From positions 27,585,001-27,649,000 of the forward strand of contig JAZBRS010000023.1 of NCBI GenBank assembly GCA_037176725.1: DNA of 64,000 bases, in the 5' to 3' direction. The notes under the pieces are model-generated. The model did not search any database. It was not told the DNA's origin and was given only the letters and a program-made list of their open reading frames with translations. A program made the translations under genes and the position numbers. Below, one piece after another: positions 35,518 to 46,521 of the stretch; within the stretch, counting starts at the first letter, position 1, and every line of letters starts with the position of its first letter. The stretch comes from Posidonia oceanica (lineage: Eukaryota > Streptophyta > Magnoliopsida > Alismatales > Posidoniaceae).

Positions 35518-36267
35518 CTGTAGTAACCCTGAAAATCAGCACGTCCATGCATGCTGCCAAAGCTCGCGTGCATTGGTCGAGATTAGGTTGCTATTAGCGG
35601 TTGGTTCCGAGGAGGGATTTCAACTCGAAAACACCAGAAAACAGAGGCAAAAGCAAAAGGAAAGTAAAATAAAAGAAAGGGAGTCGCCACCTAATTTATT
35701 AAATCGGGAAAACTAGGAAAACCATGTAAAAAACATGCAAGGAAAACGTATGCATTTCGAAAGCGTGTAGAATCCAATGTAAATGGATGACACAAAGTCA
35801 ATGCGGTCCAGAGAAAGGGCAAGGACTCCTATTACGCATGGGGAAGGTGTTAGGCACCCCCGACACGTCCGAGGAATCGGTCTTTCTAACTGATCCGCTA
35901 TAGTGTGGCAAAATGTTGGCAAATGAATGCCAGTTTATATGCGCCTTAGGGCGGTATGCAAGATGCAATTTTATAAACCAATGCAAAGCTTAGCAAACCT
36001 TGTTTAAAGGCAAATAAGTAAAATCGAGACATTGTAAAAGGCGATAACAACTAGGAAAGCAAACTAAAAACAAGGCGTAGAAGAAAACATGTGAGAAGCG
36101 GCAAAGATGGCAGTTCAGTGCTCTATCTGGATCAAGGCATGGTCGTCGGTCTGGCAGACGTCTGTGCTAGTCGCCGGTGAGGTAGGCGGCAAACCTGCTC
36201 CCCACACAGTAGCAGTTGCTGCCACGATCGAACCGTAAAATGATGCGAAAAGGAAAATAAAAACTTG

Positions 36268-36272
36268 GAAAC
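36268..36272. repeat. Target-site duplication of element C (left copy)
   Basis: GAAAC, matched by GAAAC at 45,670-45,674. Both flanks belong to LTR G. Confidence 0.85.
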
Positions 36273-37804
36273 TGTGGATGTGGATTTTGGGGGGGGTGTT
36301 TGAGTTGAAGATGCCGGTGCTTCCACGACGTCGACAGCTTTGTTGCGATCGCCACTTGCCTTTGGGTAGACAAGACACCTGGGGGGAGATGATGAAGCTG
36401 TGAGTACTCAAATCACTGGATCGACGGCAGGATGTCGTCCAGCGGCTCCTTCATGTTATGTAAGCAATTTCCTTTCCTTCAAAACAAATGAGAATAAAAG
36501 ATGTAGATTAGTTCAAGTGTAGTAAATGTTAATAAAAGTAGATAGAAAATAACATAAGCAATTAAACCTAATACTAACCGGGGGTTGTTCCCTGCATGCA
36601 TATGCTATGGGTCCTATTCTAAGGAATGCAATATGAGATAAAAAGATTGGAAGATACTCCCTTCACCCTCGTGCTGTTTGCAGTGGAGTAGAAGTGGAGG
36701 CACGGTCGGAGCTCCGGCTAGGCTCGAGATCTCTAGGATCGAAGATAGAAGCTTAGGTTGGTGACCTCTTGAGGATAGGAGATAGAGTTTCTAGATTGGA
36801 AATCTAGCTCTCTGAAGGTGGCTCACAAAACTAACGGGGCTTTGCCTCTCTCTAAAATTTCGATCGGGGAATTTCTCTCTCCAAAGTTCCGACCCTCAAA
36901 CCACCGGCCTAGGGGGTCTATTTATAGACTCTAGGGGTGTGAGGACGGTTGGAGTTCAGAAAATTCTAGAAAAGTGGCAGTTATGGCCAGTCGCCGCATG
37001 TAGAGGCGCCTAAACCTAGCAACCGCTTGGTCAAAGTATGGGATGACCGAGGAACGAGGCCACGATAGTTAGTCGCCGTTTGAGGTGGCGCCTGACAGTT
37101 GGGGTGATCGTGTGAAATAATCATGGAAAAGAGGTTCGAAGGAGACCACGATTGTTAGTCGCTGCATGTAGTGGCGCCTAATGGTCGAGGATCGTGGGGA
37201 AGACCGAGGCAGTTCCGCAACCGTCTAGTCGCCTATTTAGATGGCGCCTAAAGGTTGAGGGGTTAGTGGGAATTGACTGTGGAAAAGCAACTGCCAGAGC
37301 GGTTATGACTTATTAGTCGCCTTATTATGTGGCACCTAGCTGGGTCACCTCCTCAGTTGGCTACAAAGTAGCTCGCCTGTTGGAAGGACTTTCGTCTTAG
37401 TCGCCTCCTTAAGTGGCACCTATGATGGTCGCCTCCTCAGCTAGCAACTAATTAGCTCAGGTCATTTCCAGCCCTATTTTCCAAGTTTTGGCCAGAGAAA
37501 CAAGATAGAAGGGCGGAAAACTACAGATAGTCTATGAAATCAAGAAGGCATCTCTGTTAACTCAAATCTGCCACGAATCTGAGTAGAAATAAAGGATATT
37601 CAGGGTACTCGGACTTGTCACAAGTCTGAGTGAGTTGGCTCTGCCACAACTAACAACCTGAGTCAAGGTAGGATCAAGTGATGCTTGAAGAAATCAAGGA
37701 AGATCTAGAAAATGTGTTGTTAAGCCTTAGACATGTGATCTTTGGTGCCTCAGAAGTCCCTGTCCTCTATGAACTTTAGGAAATGCGAAAATGGGATATC
37801 TACA
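36273..37804 (-). mobile_element. 3' LTR of element C (1,532 bp)
   Basis: Starts TGTGGATGTGG, ends GGGATATCTACA, with the PPT directly to the right. Contains six AGTCGCC hairpins between 36,989 and 37,421. Confidence 0.88.
36989..37421 (-). repeat. Array of six AGTCGCC...GGCGCCT hairpins (C 3' LTR)
   Basis: Copies at 36,989-37,011, 37,071-37,093, 37,157-37,180, 37,227-37,250, 37,315-37,337 and 37,399-37,421. Each is about 23 bp: AGTCGCC or AGTCGCT, a variable middle of 8-10 bp, then GGCGCCT or GGCACCT. Start-to-start spacing 70-88 bp. The 5' LTR has the same array at about 44,853-45,290. Confidence 0.85.
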
Positions 37805-37818
37805 GATGCCCCTCCTTG
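37805..37818 (-). other. Polypurine tract of element C
   Basis: Minus strand CCAAGGAGGGGCATC immediately before the 3' LTR start. Confidence 0.8.
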
Positions 37819-37919
37819 GAGTTGATCTTGGAACAAGATCGAGTCCAAGGTAAGAATGAATGTCCCATTGAGCATTTCCTGAAAAGGGGAGCTCCACCTC
37901 AAACAATCCGCTACAAGGG

Positions 37920-38324
37920 ATGAAGGAAGATAATAATAAAAAAAGAAGAAGGGGTGAACGGACTCGGTGTCGGGAGATTGCTGAACGACCGGGTGATTCG
38001 ATTAATTACCGTCATATTGAAGACTCAGGCATGGAGAGGTCAAGTCGGTTTCTGAACTATGTGTCGCAGCCGATGTCGAGACCTGTCAACTATGTAGAGA
38101 TGTACTTCAACGGGGCAGAAGCTAAGGAGGAAATCATGGGGCGTGACCCTTACACGATCGAAAAGGAGTGCTCTTGTGGCGTCATGTTTGAGATTTTACT
38201 CGGATTGGAATTGATAGAAGGATTGGTAGGAACTAGGTTGGCTTTAGGAGAATCACATGTCCTAAGGGTTTCTAACACTCTTGAAGAACAATGCTCCATC
38301 CGTGCTCCACTTCCAATGATATGA
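37920..38324 (+). CDS. Unassigned 134-codon ORF near the 3' end of element C
   Basis: Antisense to element C, between the PPT and the 3' noncoding block, where element B has its antisense PMD gene. The product starts very basic (KKRRRGERTRCREI) and continues with NYVEMYFNGAEAKEEIMG. I recognise no domain and no PMD signature. It could be a relic of a downstream antisense gene or chance. Confidence 0.2.
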   Translation: MKEDNNKKRRRGERTRCREIAERPGDSINYRHIEDSGMERSSRFLNYVSQPMSRPVNYVEMYFNGAEAKEEIMGRDPYTIEKECSCGVMFEILLGLELIEGLVGTRLALGESHVLRVSNTLEEQCSIRAPLPMI

Positions 38325-39850
38325 GAAAATGCGTGGATGCATGATTCAAGCAAACAAATGTAAATGCAACATACGATGCAATGAATGGTCCATATGCTAG
38401 GTTAGGCCGGTGGGGTACGGTTGGTCCCAAACCATATGGACATATGCAAAATGAATGAATGCAATTTGTTGTGGTCAAGTGTTTTCCGTCCTCGAGTATG
38501 ACCGGTACTATCGGGAAAGGACTGTCGTCCCACAGCTCGACTTGGCAAATAAAGGAGTTCTATGATTAGAGAACCGGGTGAGGGAGTGAACCCTTCTTTT
38601 GCCAAACCGGGGTTTGCCTTTTAGTCAAAGTGGGTGTGCCTTTGCACACTTTATGAGCCCCTTAGGCGTGAGCTCATTCTTTATGTTGTAAGCTTTGTAC
38701 CTGCACACTTAACAAAAGACGTTAGTAATCACAAGTGAACCTTTCCCAGTTCCTAGGGCGATTGACTAAGTTATACTTGTGTATGAGATAAAGTAATCCC
38801 TTAATCAATACTACTTGAGAACTAGGTGGAGGGAATTAGTCTTGGCCTCAGCTGAGAGATGGAAAATCGAAGCCCAGTAGACACCGATTGTGAGTCATCC
38901 GTAGATGCTCTAAAGATTGTTGCAAAAGCAATGTCTTTGTTGAGAAAAATGCACCCAAGCCGTGAGACACGCTTGAGTAGGACGCTGACTTCAAATCCGA
39001 GGTGAAATGATTATTGCATCACCGGCCAGAATAATTCCAGTTTTCCTACTTACTAAGTTTTCACTTGTATGTAGGGTGGATGGTGCTTCTTTTTGGTTGG
39101 TTTTCTTGGATTTTTTCAATTTTAATTTTTTTTTTTTTGGAATGATGAGTGTGGTCATAACCTTCTTACTTTGGTCCTTCTAACAGTATTGCCTCATATT
39201 ACCTGGGGTGAGTGAACTTCCCTTCTAACATGCCTAGTCTGTTGAGAACTCAAAACCTCATACTAGCCTTGGTTTGATTATTGTATTCTTCATTTAATCA
39301 GTCCCTGAACTTCTAGGATTCCCTGCCCCTTGTCTGTGAGTGAGATAGGTGGAGGAGGTTTGAAGTGCAGTAAGCTCTCGACTTTGGCTCAGGTTTGAAT
39401 TCCACTTGCCTTTCTTTGGTCCTTAACGTGTCTCTCCAGGATTTAGGTTTTAGACACATAGACAGCTTTTGCCATGTTCCTTTTCCGCTCTTTGGACAGC
39501 TCTTTGCTGACCTCTTTTAGTTGGACAGTTTCTTTTACTGTCTCTTTTCATTTGTTCCTCACTTGGACAGCTTCTTTGCTGCCTTCTTTCCTCTCTGTTT
39601 GGGCAGTTTTTGCTACCATCTTTTCTGGACGCTTTCTAAGTTATTTGGCAAGCGGTTCGTACCATAAGCCTTTGCTCTGAGCTTGCCTTTCTCTTACCTC
39701 CCCGTGCAAGTGTATGTGCAGACAAGACAGGGTTGAGGTTACCCTAGTTGTTCAATTCCTTTTCTATTTAGGATGCAACTTTCTTCCTTTGGTTAGGATT
39801 TGGTCTTTGATTCTTTCTAGATTTTGGCATGCTAATTAAGGGTGTATTGT
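38325..39850 (-). other. 3' noncoding region of element C
   Basis: 38,810-39,720 matches 15,460-16,400 of element B, including the T-rich run (39,100-39,140) and the GGACAGCTTCTTTGCTGCC repeats (39,490-39,610). Similarity to B ends near 39,845, which is the left side of the pol deletion. 38,325-38,810 has no match inside the window and no gene. Confidence 0.65.
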
Positions 39851-40122
39851 ATGTAACTCCCACGGATCTAAAGATGGCTTTAGGTTGTTACAACCAGTGG
39901 TTGGACCTTCCCTGGGTGTCACAGTCTCTGCTTGGGAACCTTAGGTAATATCTTGGCAACTCTACTAAATGCCTCTAAGTTGTTGGGTATAGTCCACACT
40001 CATCAATCATTACTTATAATCTAACTTAGCATTAGAGATAAATAAAGATAAGTAAAGGAAAAAAGAGTACGGAAAAGGAAAAAAGTCTTATTTACAAGTT
40101 TTAATTGAATTAACCACTGCCC

Positions 40123-42813
40123 TCAATCTGGTTCTGTGGAACTTTGCACCTCCCTTCCCAGATGAGGGGGCTTACCTAAGGGGTGACTGCGGAAGTCTGC
40201 CCCTGGCGTGTAGCAGTCAGGTGCTTGTGGCGCATGTTCTTGTCTTTCTTTTGGTTTGCGCCCCGTCCTTGCTTTCAGAGGGTCAGAGTCAGACTCGTTC
40301 TGACCTGTTCCAGGCAGTGTGCCCCTAGTAGCTTTGTTTGGGAGTGAGGCTATCAGATGTCCTCCTCCTCTTGAAGTGTGGCTGCCGATATGCTCTGTAG
40401 TAACCTCTCCCTCATGAACACAGTGCTCATGACTGCCCCTAGTGTGTCTGTTTGTAGGATCGGGCAGTTTGGGAGGAGGATCAGCTCTTGCTTGTGCTGC
40501 TTGGAGAGCTTGGCAGAGTGAACTGAGTGCAGCTTCTGCTTTATACCAATCTGAATCAGCATACTCATCGTAGATGGGTGACTGGCTTTCCTGAATTATG
40601 TCTTGGAACATCTGAGAGTCCACTGCCTTTTCATTGCACCAGTCTGGGTCAGTGTACTCATCATAGATGGGTGAGCAGCCTTCCTTTGTTAAGTCCTGGA
40701 GCACATGGGAATCAAGGTCCTCTTTGCTTGATGGGCTCTGTTCTGGATCTGCTGGTATGCACTGGATGGATGCAAATTCAGCCTGAGTAGCTGATAAGAT
40801 GATCTCTGCATCTGCATGATCTACTCGGTAGTTGAACAAGGGCTCTTGATGTATCTGCATCACTTGTTGGTCCCCTTGTTGAGCCGCCTTTAGTCTGGCT
40901 TTGAGCTCAGACCACATGATCTCACCCTTGTCGTTAAGATTGTGTATCTTGTCTTTGACAGTGAAGCATTCTTCAAGGGTGTGCCCATTGTTCTGATGAT
41001 AAGGGCAGTGCTTGGCCATACTAGCGTTTGGATAGCTTGGACTGGGCTCGAGGAGCTGTAGATCTCCACTCTCAACCAGCATCCTGAATGTATCGGGGAT
41101 TGATTCAGGAAGCAGAGGATAGTTTTGCCTCTGAGGGCCTTTGTAGCTTCGTGGAGGAGGAACGTTGTGATAGTTCTTCTGCCCCTATGGTTGCCCCTGG
41201 TATCTTTGCTGGGCATGTACTGGATAATCAAGTGGCTGTTGTTGTTGGTGTTGCATTGGCTGCACTAACTGCCCCTGGTACTGTGCTGGTTGGCTCAGGT
41301 ACTGATCCGGCTCATACTGGGTCAGTTGCCCTTTGGCCAGGAGTGATTGCTCAGACTGATATTGGCCCTTCTGCTTCTGCTGGATTGAGACCTGTGCCAT
41401 GTTACCAGTGATCCCTTCAAGTGTATAGCCAGTGCCCTTCTTTTTGCCCCTTCCCTCGAGCTCTAAGAATGGTAGATCCTCTTTGTGATGGAGGATCCTT
41501 GCAGCACGTTCGTGTAATTAAGGGTATGTTTGGAGGTCACTCATCAGTAGCCCTGTTCTGAGTGCTTCCGTAGCATTTCGGGCGATGGTCTCGACTGCTT
41601 GGCTTTCAAGAATATAGCATTTAGATCTTGCAGCCATGTCCCTCCATCTACTTGCAAAAGTAGCAAACTCCTCATTAGGTTTCATCTTTTTAGCAAGGAG
41701 GTCGCTCATTATAGGCTCATGCTGGATGCAATGGATATATTGGCGTAGAAATTTCTCCTAAACCATCCTGAAGTCACTGAGATCATATGCTGTGAGCGTG
41801 TTAAACCATCCCAGTGCTTCTCCTTCCAAGCTCTTAAAGAAGAGGTAGATTATAAACCCGTTATCATATTGATAGGGCAGAGCATCCATGGTGAATGTGG
41901 CTAGATGGCCCCTTGGATCCTCTGTTCCACTGTATTTCCTCATTTTTGGCATTTTGAACTCAGGTGGAAGAACAAAATGAGGAAACTTAGAAGTGTCAAA
42001 CCCTATCGGTGCTTTATACGTAACTCCCGCCTCTGTTAGTGCCTCAGAGATCATTCTCTTGATGTCCTGTCCCGGCATGGCTTGTTGTCCCTGGTTTAGG
42101 TACCCGTGTGTTTGGTGGTAGGATGGTGGTAGAGGGTTGTAAGGTGGAAAGAAGGGTTGGGTTTGATGTGGAGTGTAGTATGATTGTGTGTTAGCGGAAT
42201 TTTGTTGTGGATGGAAGAACGATGATGGAAGTGGAGTAGGGTAGTATTGTGTATTAGTGGGAGGTTGTGGTATGTATTGGGTTGTATATGGCGGAGTTGG
42301 ATGGATGTAAGGGTAGGTTGGTGTTGCGTGGTATTGTGTGAATGAATTTTGAGTAGGGAAGTTCATAGTGGGGCTTGGTGGCATGTTGTATGCGTAGGCG
42401 TGAGTGGGCGTGGTTAATGGTTTTTGGTGAGGGTTTAGGAAAGAAGGTTGGTGGGCGAATGGAATATGCGGGCTCCTAAACGAGGGGTGGTGGTGTGCCA
42501 AAGGTCGATAGATCTCATTAGCCGCTTCCTCAGATAGATAGGGAGCAGTCATTGTAGGCACTGCTTGGGAGGTCACCCCAGGAATTGTATGCTCAAACGG
42601 GGTACTCCGAGGTCGGGAGTGGCTTATTTCTCTTTCTTCTTCAAATGATTGGCCCATCGCTTGCGAGAAATTAGGGGTCTCTGGCTCCTCTGTTTGTGAA
42701 GTTGAAGCTCTGAATAAGAACCCATGTGGACCTTGACTTTGTTGCGCCATGGAGGTAGAGGTTGAGGCAGATGTCATGTTGATGTACTCGCGATTTTGTT
42801 GATAAGCTTCCAT
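40123..42813 (-). pseudogene. Element C gag
   Basis: One reading frame of 897 codons from ATG at 42,813 with three in-frame stops (41,758-41,760 TAG; 41,518-41,520 TAA; 41,185-41,187 TAG) and no indel. The N-terminal part is Tyr/Pro/Thr-rich (42,600-42,080). The capsid core is at 42,020-41,530 (FKMPKMRKYSGTEDPRGHL, LEGEALGWFNTL, FATFASRWRDMAARSK). A Gln-rich region follows at 41,400-41,190. The knuckle CX2HX4HX4C (CPYHQNNGHTLEEC) lies near 41,010-40,970, and an acidic tail repeats SPIYDEY twice. The last frame ends at 40,123. Either decayed recently or dependent on stop read-through; decay is likelier. Confidence 0.85.
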
Positions 42814-44115
42814 TGCAAGATTGTTTTTTTCATTTTCTTTTTTTTTCTCTTTTTTTTTTTGCTTTTGCTTTTCTTTTTTCTCTTTTTTTTCTTTTTTCTT
42901 TTCTTCTCAGACTATTACAAACTATTACAAGAGATTGAAGAAGAAGAAATTACAGACTCGATACACTAGTTAATATAGACTTAATTAAATAAAGGGAAAA
43001 TAAACAGGAAAAGAGACAGTCTGTGCCTGCAACCTTGTGAACAGTAATATATAAAATCCCTGCAATCAAGGCACTGAAACGAAGCGTTTTTCCTGAAATC
43101 GCCTGTGGTATAGGTGGCCAAACAAGTCGCCGTTTGTACTGGCGACTGCACGAGGCGCCTTCTGAACAGGCGGCTATGCCTCTTGTTCAGTCAGCAAACC
43201 GGGTCTGTCTTGGACAGACCACGCAACAATCAGGAAAGAAAAGAATACAAGTTGCAGGTAGATCGCTGTTTTTACTGTTTAGGTGGTTAGTTAGTTAATT
43301 AATTAGTTAAACCTATACGTTTATACTGAATAGGATTTGTTGGCTTAAAGGTACTCCTCCTTGACCTTCCTTAGGGTCCACTAAGAGGGCCTAGATGGGG
43401 GCCTTGTCTCTCTAAATGGGGACCCTCCACCTAGTATTTTGTCCTTAAGATCGGTCTTATCCAAACCACAAAACAATAAATAAACAAAGAATATCAAAGT
43501 GTCAAGTATCTACTAAGGATTATTTTGACTCAGGGAAGAGGAGGAGTCAAAATAAAACCCTAGGACACCTTGAGTTCTTAATCTAACTATCCCGATCAAG
43601 TAGAGTATGGGAGAGCGACTTGCACTGGCCTGGGTTTGCTCTACTTGGTTGTTTTAGTTAGAGAAAGAGATCTCAAGGAACTTTAACTTTGATATCAATA
43701 AAATAGTTTCCACCTTAATGGTGGACACATACAATCCTAGAAACCGAAAAAAAAACTAAAAGACAGTGAATAGGATTTTTAATCAGGTTTTTTTTTTTTA
43801 AGCTGCTGCAGATCTAGAAAAAACAACGCAAGCTACTGAAAATAAATGATCTGCAGTAAAAAGAAATCCAGGTCCAGTTGCCTGTTATAGCCGCCGCAAA
43901 GAATTGCGACTTAATCAGGCGCCTGTTTACTGGGCAGCTAGGTGGATTTCTGTTTTTTTTTTAGTAGGAAAAAGAACTAAAGGGTTTAGGATTTGTGAAA
44001 ACCTAGGCGCACGGGCTCCTAAACCGAAAATAAAGAAAAACAACTAGATCTAAAATGTAAATGAAGGAAGGAAGGAAAAAAGCTCACATAGCATAGAGGG
44101 TTGGCTAAAGCCGAG
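42814..44115 (-). other. Leader of element C
   Basis: Homologous to the element B leader. Begins with a T-rich microsatellite (42,826-42,905), carries GTCGCC-type inverted repeats (about 43,095-43,175 and 43,870-43,945) and a second T run (43,789-43,799). No gene. Confidence 0.55.
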
Positions 44116-44132
44116 TCCCACTGTGATCGCCA
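44116..44132 (-). other. Primer-binding site of element C
   Basis: Minus strand TGGCGATCACAGTGGGA, followed by CTCGG, four bases after the LTR. Same tRNA-Arg type as element B. Confidence 0.75.
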
Positions 44133-44136
44133 CTTC

Positions 44137-45669
44137 TATGGATGTGGATTTGGGGGGGGGGGTGTTTGAGTTGAAGATGCCGGTGCTTGCACGACGTCGA
44201 CAGCTTTGTTGCGATCGCCACTCGCCTTTGGGTAGACAAGACACCTAGGGGGAGATGATGAAGCTGTGAGTACTCGAATCACTGGATCGACGGCAGGATG
44301 TCGTCCAGCGGCTCCTTCATGTTATGTAAGCAATTTCCTTTCCTTCAAAACAAATGAGAATAAAAGATGTAGATTAGTTCAAGTGTAGTAAATGTTAATA
44401 AAGTAGATAGAAAATAACATAAGCAATTAAACCTAATACTAACCGGGGGTTGTTCCCCGCATGCATATGCTATGGGTCCTATTCTAAGGAATGCAATATG
44501 AGACAAAAAGATTGGAAGATACTCCCTTCACCCTCGTGCTGTTTGCAGTGGAGTCGAAGTGGAGGCACGGTCAGAGCTCCGGCTAGGCTCGAGATCTCTA
44601 GGATCGAAGATAGAAGCTTAGGTTGGTGACCTCTTGAGGATAGGAGATAGAGTTTCTAGATTGGAAATCTAGCTCTCTGAAGGTGGCTCACAAAACTGAC
44701 GGGGCTTTGCCTCTCTCTAAAATTTCGATCGGGGAATTTCTCTCTCCAAAGTTCCGTCCCTCAAACCACCAGCCTAGGGGGTCTATTTATAGACTCTAGG
44801 GGTGTGAGGATGGTTGGAGTTCAGAAAATTCTAGAAAAGTGGCAGTTATGGCCAGTCGCCGCATGTAGAGGTGCCTAAACCTAGCAACCACTTGGTCAAA
44901 GTGTGGGAAGACCGGGGAACGAGGCCACGATAGTTAGTTGCCGATTGAGGTGGCGCCTGACAGTTGGGGTGATCGTGTGAAATAATCATGGAAAAGAGAT
45001 TCGAAGGAGACCACGATTGTTAGTCGCTGCATGTAGTGGCGCCTAATGGTCGAGGATCGTGGGGAAGACCGAGGCAGTTCCGCAACCGTCTAGTCGCCTA
45101 TTTAGATGGCGCCTAAAGGTTGAGGGGTTTGTGGGAATTGACTGTGGAAAAGCAACTGCCAGAGCGGTTATGACTTATTAGTCGCCTTATTATGTGGCAC
45201 CTAGCTGGGTCACCTCCTCAGTTGGCTACAAAGTAGCTCGCCTGTTGGAAGGACTTCCATCTTAGTCGCCTCCTTAAGTGGCGCCTATGATGGTCGCCTC
45301 CTCAGCTAGCAACTAATTAGCTTAGGTCATTTCCAGCCCTATTTTCCAAGTTTTGTCCAGAGAAACAAGATAGAAGGCCGGAAAACTGCAGATAGTCTAT
45401 GAAATCAAGAAGGCATCTCTGTTAACTCAAATCTGCCACGAATCTGAGTAGAAATAAAGGATATTCAGGGTACTCGGACTTGTCACGAGTTTGAGTGAGT
45501 TAGCTCTGCCACAGCTAACAACCTGAGTCAAGGTAGGATCAAGTGATGCTTGAAGAAATCAAGGAAGATCTAGAAAATGTGTTGTTAAGCCTTAGACATG
45601 TGATCTTTGGTGCCTCAGAAGTCCCTGTCCTTTATGAACTCTAGGAAATGCGAAAATGGGATATCTACA
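44137..45669 (-). mobile_element. 5' LTR of element C (1,533 bp)
   Basis: Starts TATGGATGTGG (a TG to TA change compared with the 3' LTR) beside the PBS and ends GGGATATCTACA. About 97% identical to 36,273-37,804 by eye. Confidence 0.88.
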
Positions 45670-46095
45670 GAAACCAAAGATGGCATGCTGGAAAACAAGA
45701 TCTGCATGTAAACGAGGCCGGAAAGCCAAAACAGGTGTCGGAAAATCAGAGGCTAGCTCACTGCTCGAACTGCCGGTTGAGTCGCCAGTCAGGGCAACAA
45801 CCAGTTCAACGCTCTGTCTAGATTAGGGCATGGTCGCCGGTCCGACAGGCGTCTGTGCTGGTCACCGATGAGGCAGGCGGCAGACCAGCTCCCCACACAG
45901 CCGTAGCTGCTGCCACGATCGAGGTGTAAAACGATGCGAAAAGGAAAATAAAAACTTAGAAACCAAAGATGGCATGCTGGAAAACAAGATTTGCATGTAA
46001 ACGAGGCCGGAAAGCCAAAACGGGTGTCGAAAAATCAGAGGCTAGCTCACAGCTCGGACTGCCGGTTGGGTCGCCGGTCAGGGCAACAACCAGCC
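45670..46095. repeat. Tandem duplication of about 290 bp in LTR G
   Basis: The sequence from GAAACCAAAGATGGCATGC to GGGCAACAACCAG occurs at 45,670-45,803 and again at about 45,957-46,095. The intervening 45,803-45,958 matches 36,105-36,272, so the unit is about 290 bp and element C landed in the first copy. Confidence 0.75.
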
Positions 46096-46464
46096 CAGCC
46101 GCCTCACATAGGGGTGTCGAGGCTGGTCGCCGTTACACCAGGCGGCTCCACTACTAACAGTCCTCCCGAGCAGAGGCCTTCATCACTGTAGACATGATAA
46201 AACTTGAAATAAACTTCGCGGAGCTAAAGCTAGCTCAACATGGAAGAAAAACATGCATTCAAATTGTAAAATGGTTGTGTGAGTCCCGAGATACAATGGC
46301 CGGAAGTTGGCCGGTGTTGACACCCCATTTTGACACCAGGCGACGGATTTCTTTGGAAGCTTGCTAGGATTCTGGTCTGGCGGACCCAAAACCCCATCCA
46401 AAGCCTAACCTACACCTAAATCTACCAAAATCCCACAAAAACAAACCAAACACCTCTTTGGAGT

Positions 46465-46521
46465 GTTGGATGCTGCAATAGGCAGCATCCAACGTTGGAC
46501 GCATCCAGTTGCGCGTCCAAC
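46465..46521 (+). repeat. Abutting pair of perfect palindromes in LTR E
   Basis: 46,465-46,493 is GTTGGATGCTGC, loop AATAG, GCAGCATCCAAC (12 bp perfect arms). 46,494-46,521 is GTTGGACGC, loop of 10, GCGTCCAAC (9 bp perfect arms). There is no base between them. Confidence 0.9.

Larger units (their letters stand above)
36273..45669 (-). mobile_element. Element C: complete, gag-only Tat element
   Basis: 9.4 kb with two LTRs (36,273-37,804 and 44,137-45,669), PBS, leader, gag and PPT. TSD GAAAC at 36,268-36,272 and 45,670-45,674. From a partial comparison I count roughly 35-40 differences between the LTRs, mostly transitions, about 2-3%. Protease, RT, RNase H and integrase are absent; gag is followed almost directly by 3' noncoding sequence. 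This is the plan of a TR-GAG type non-autonomous element. Confidence 0.88.

Noticed and set aside
36989..37421. CRISPR-like array
   Set aside because: Repeats are imperfect 23 bp hairpins with 47-65 bp unrelated spacers in a plant LTR; the context is eukaryotic and repeats occur in several unlinked LTRs.
41758..41760. Programmed frameshift or read-through signal in element C gag
   Set aside because: No slippery site or downstream pseudoknot was visible and two further stops follow; ordinary decay is the simpler reading.
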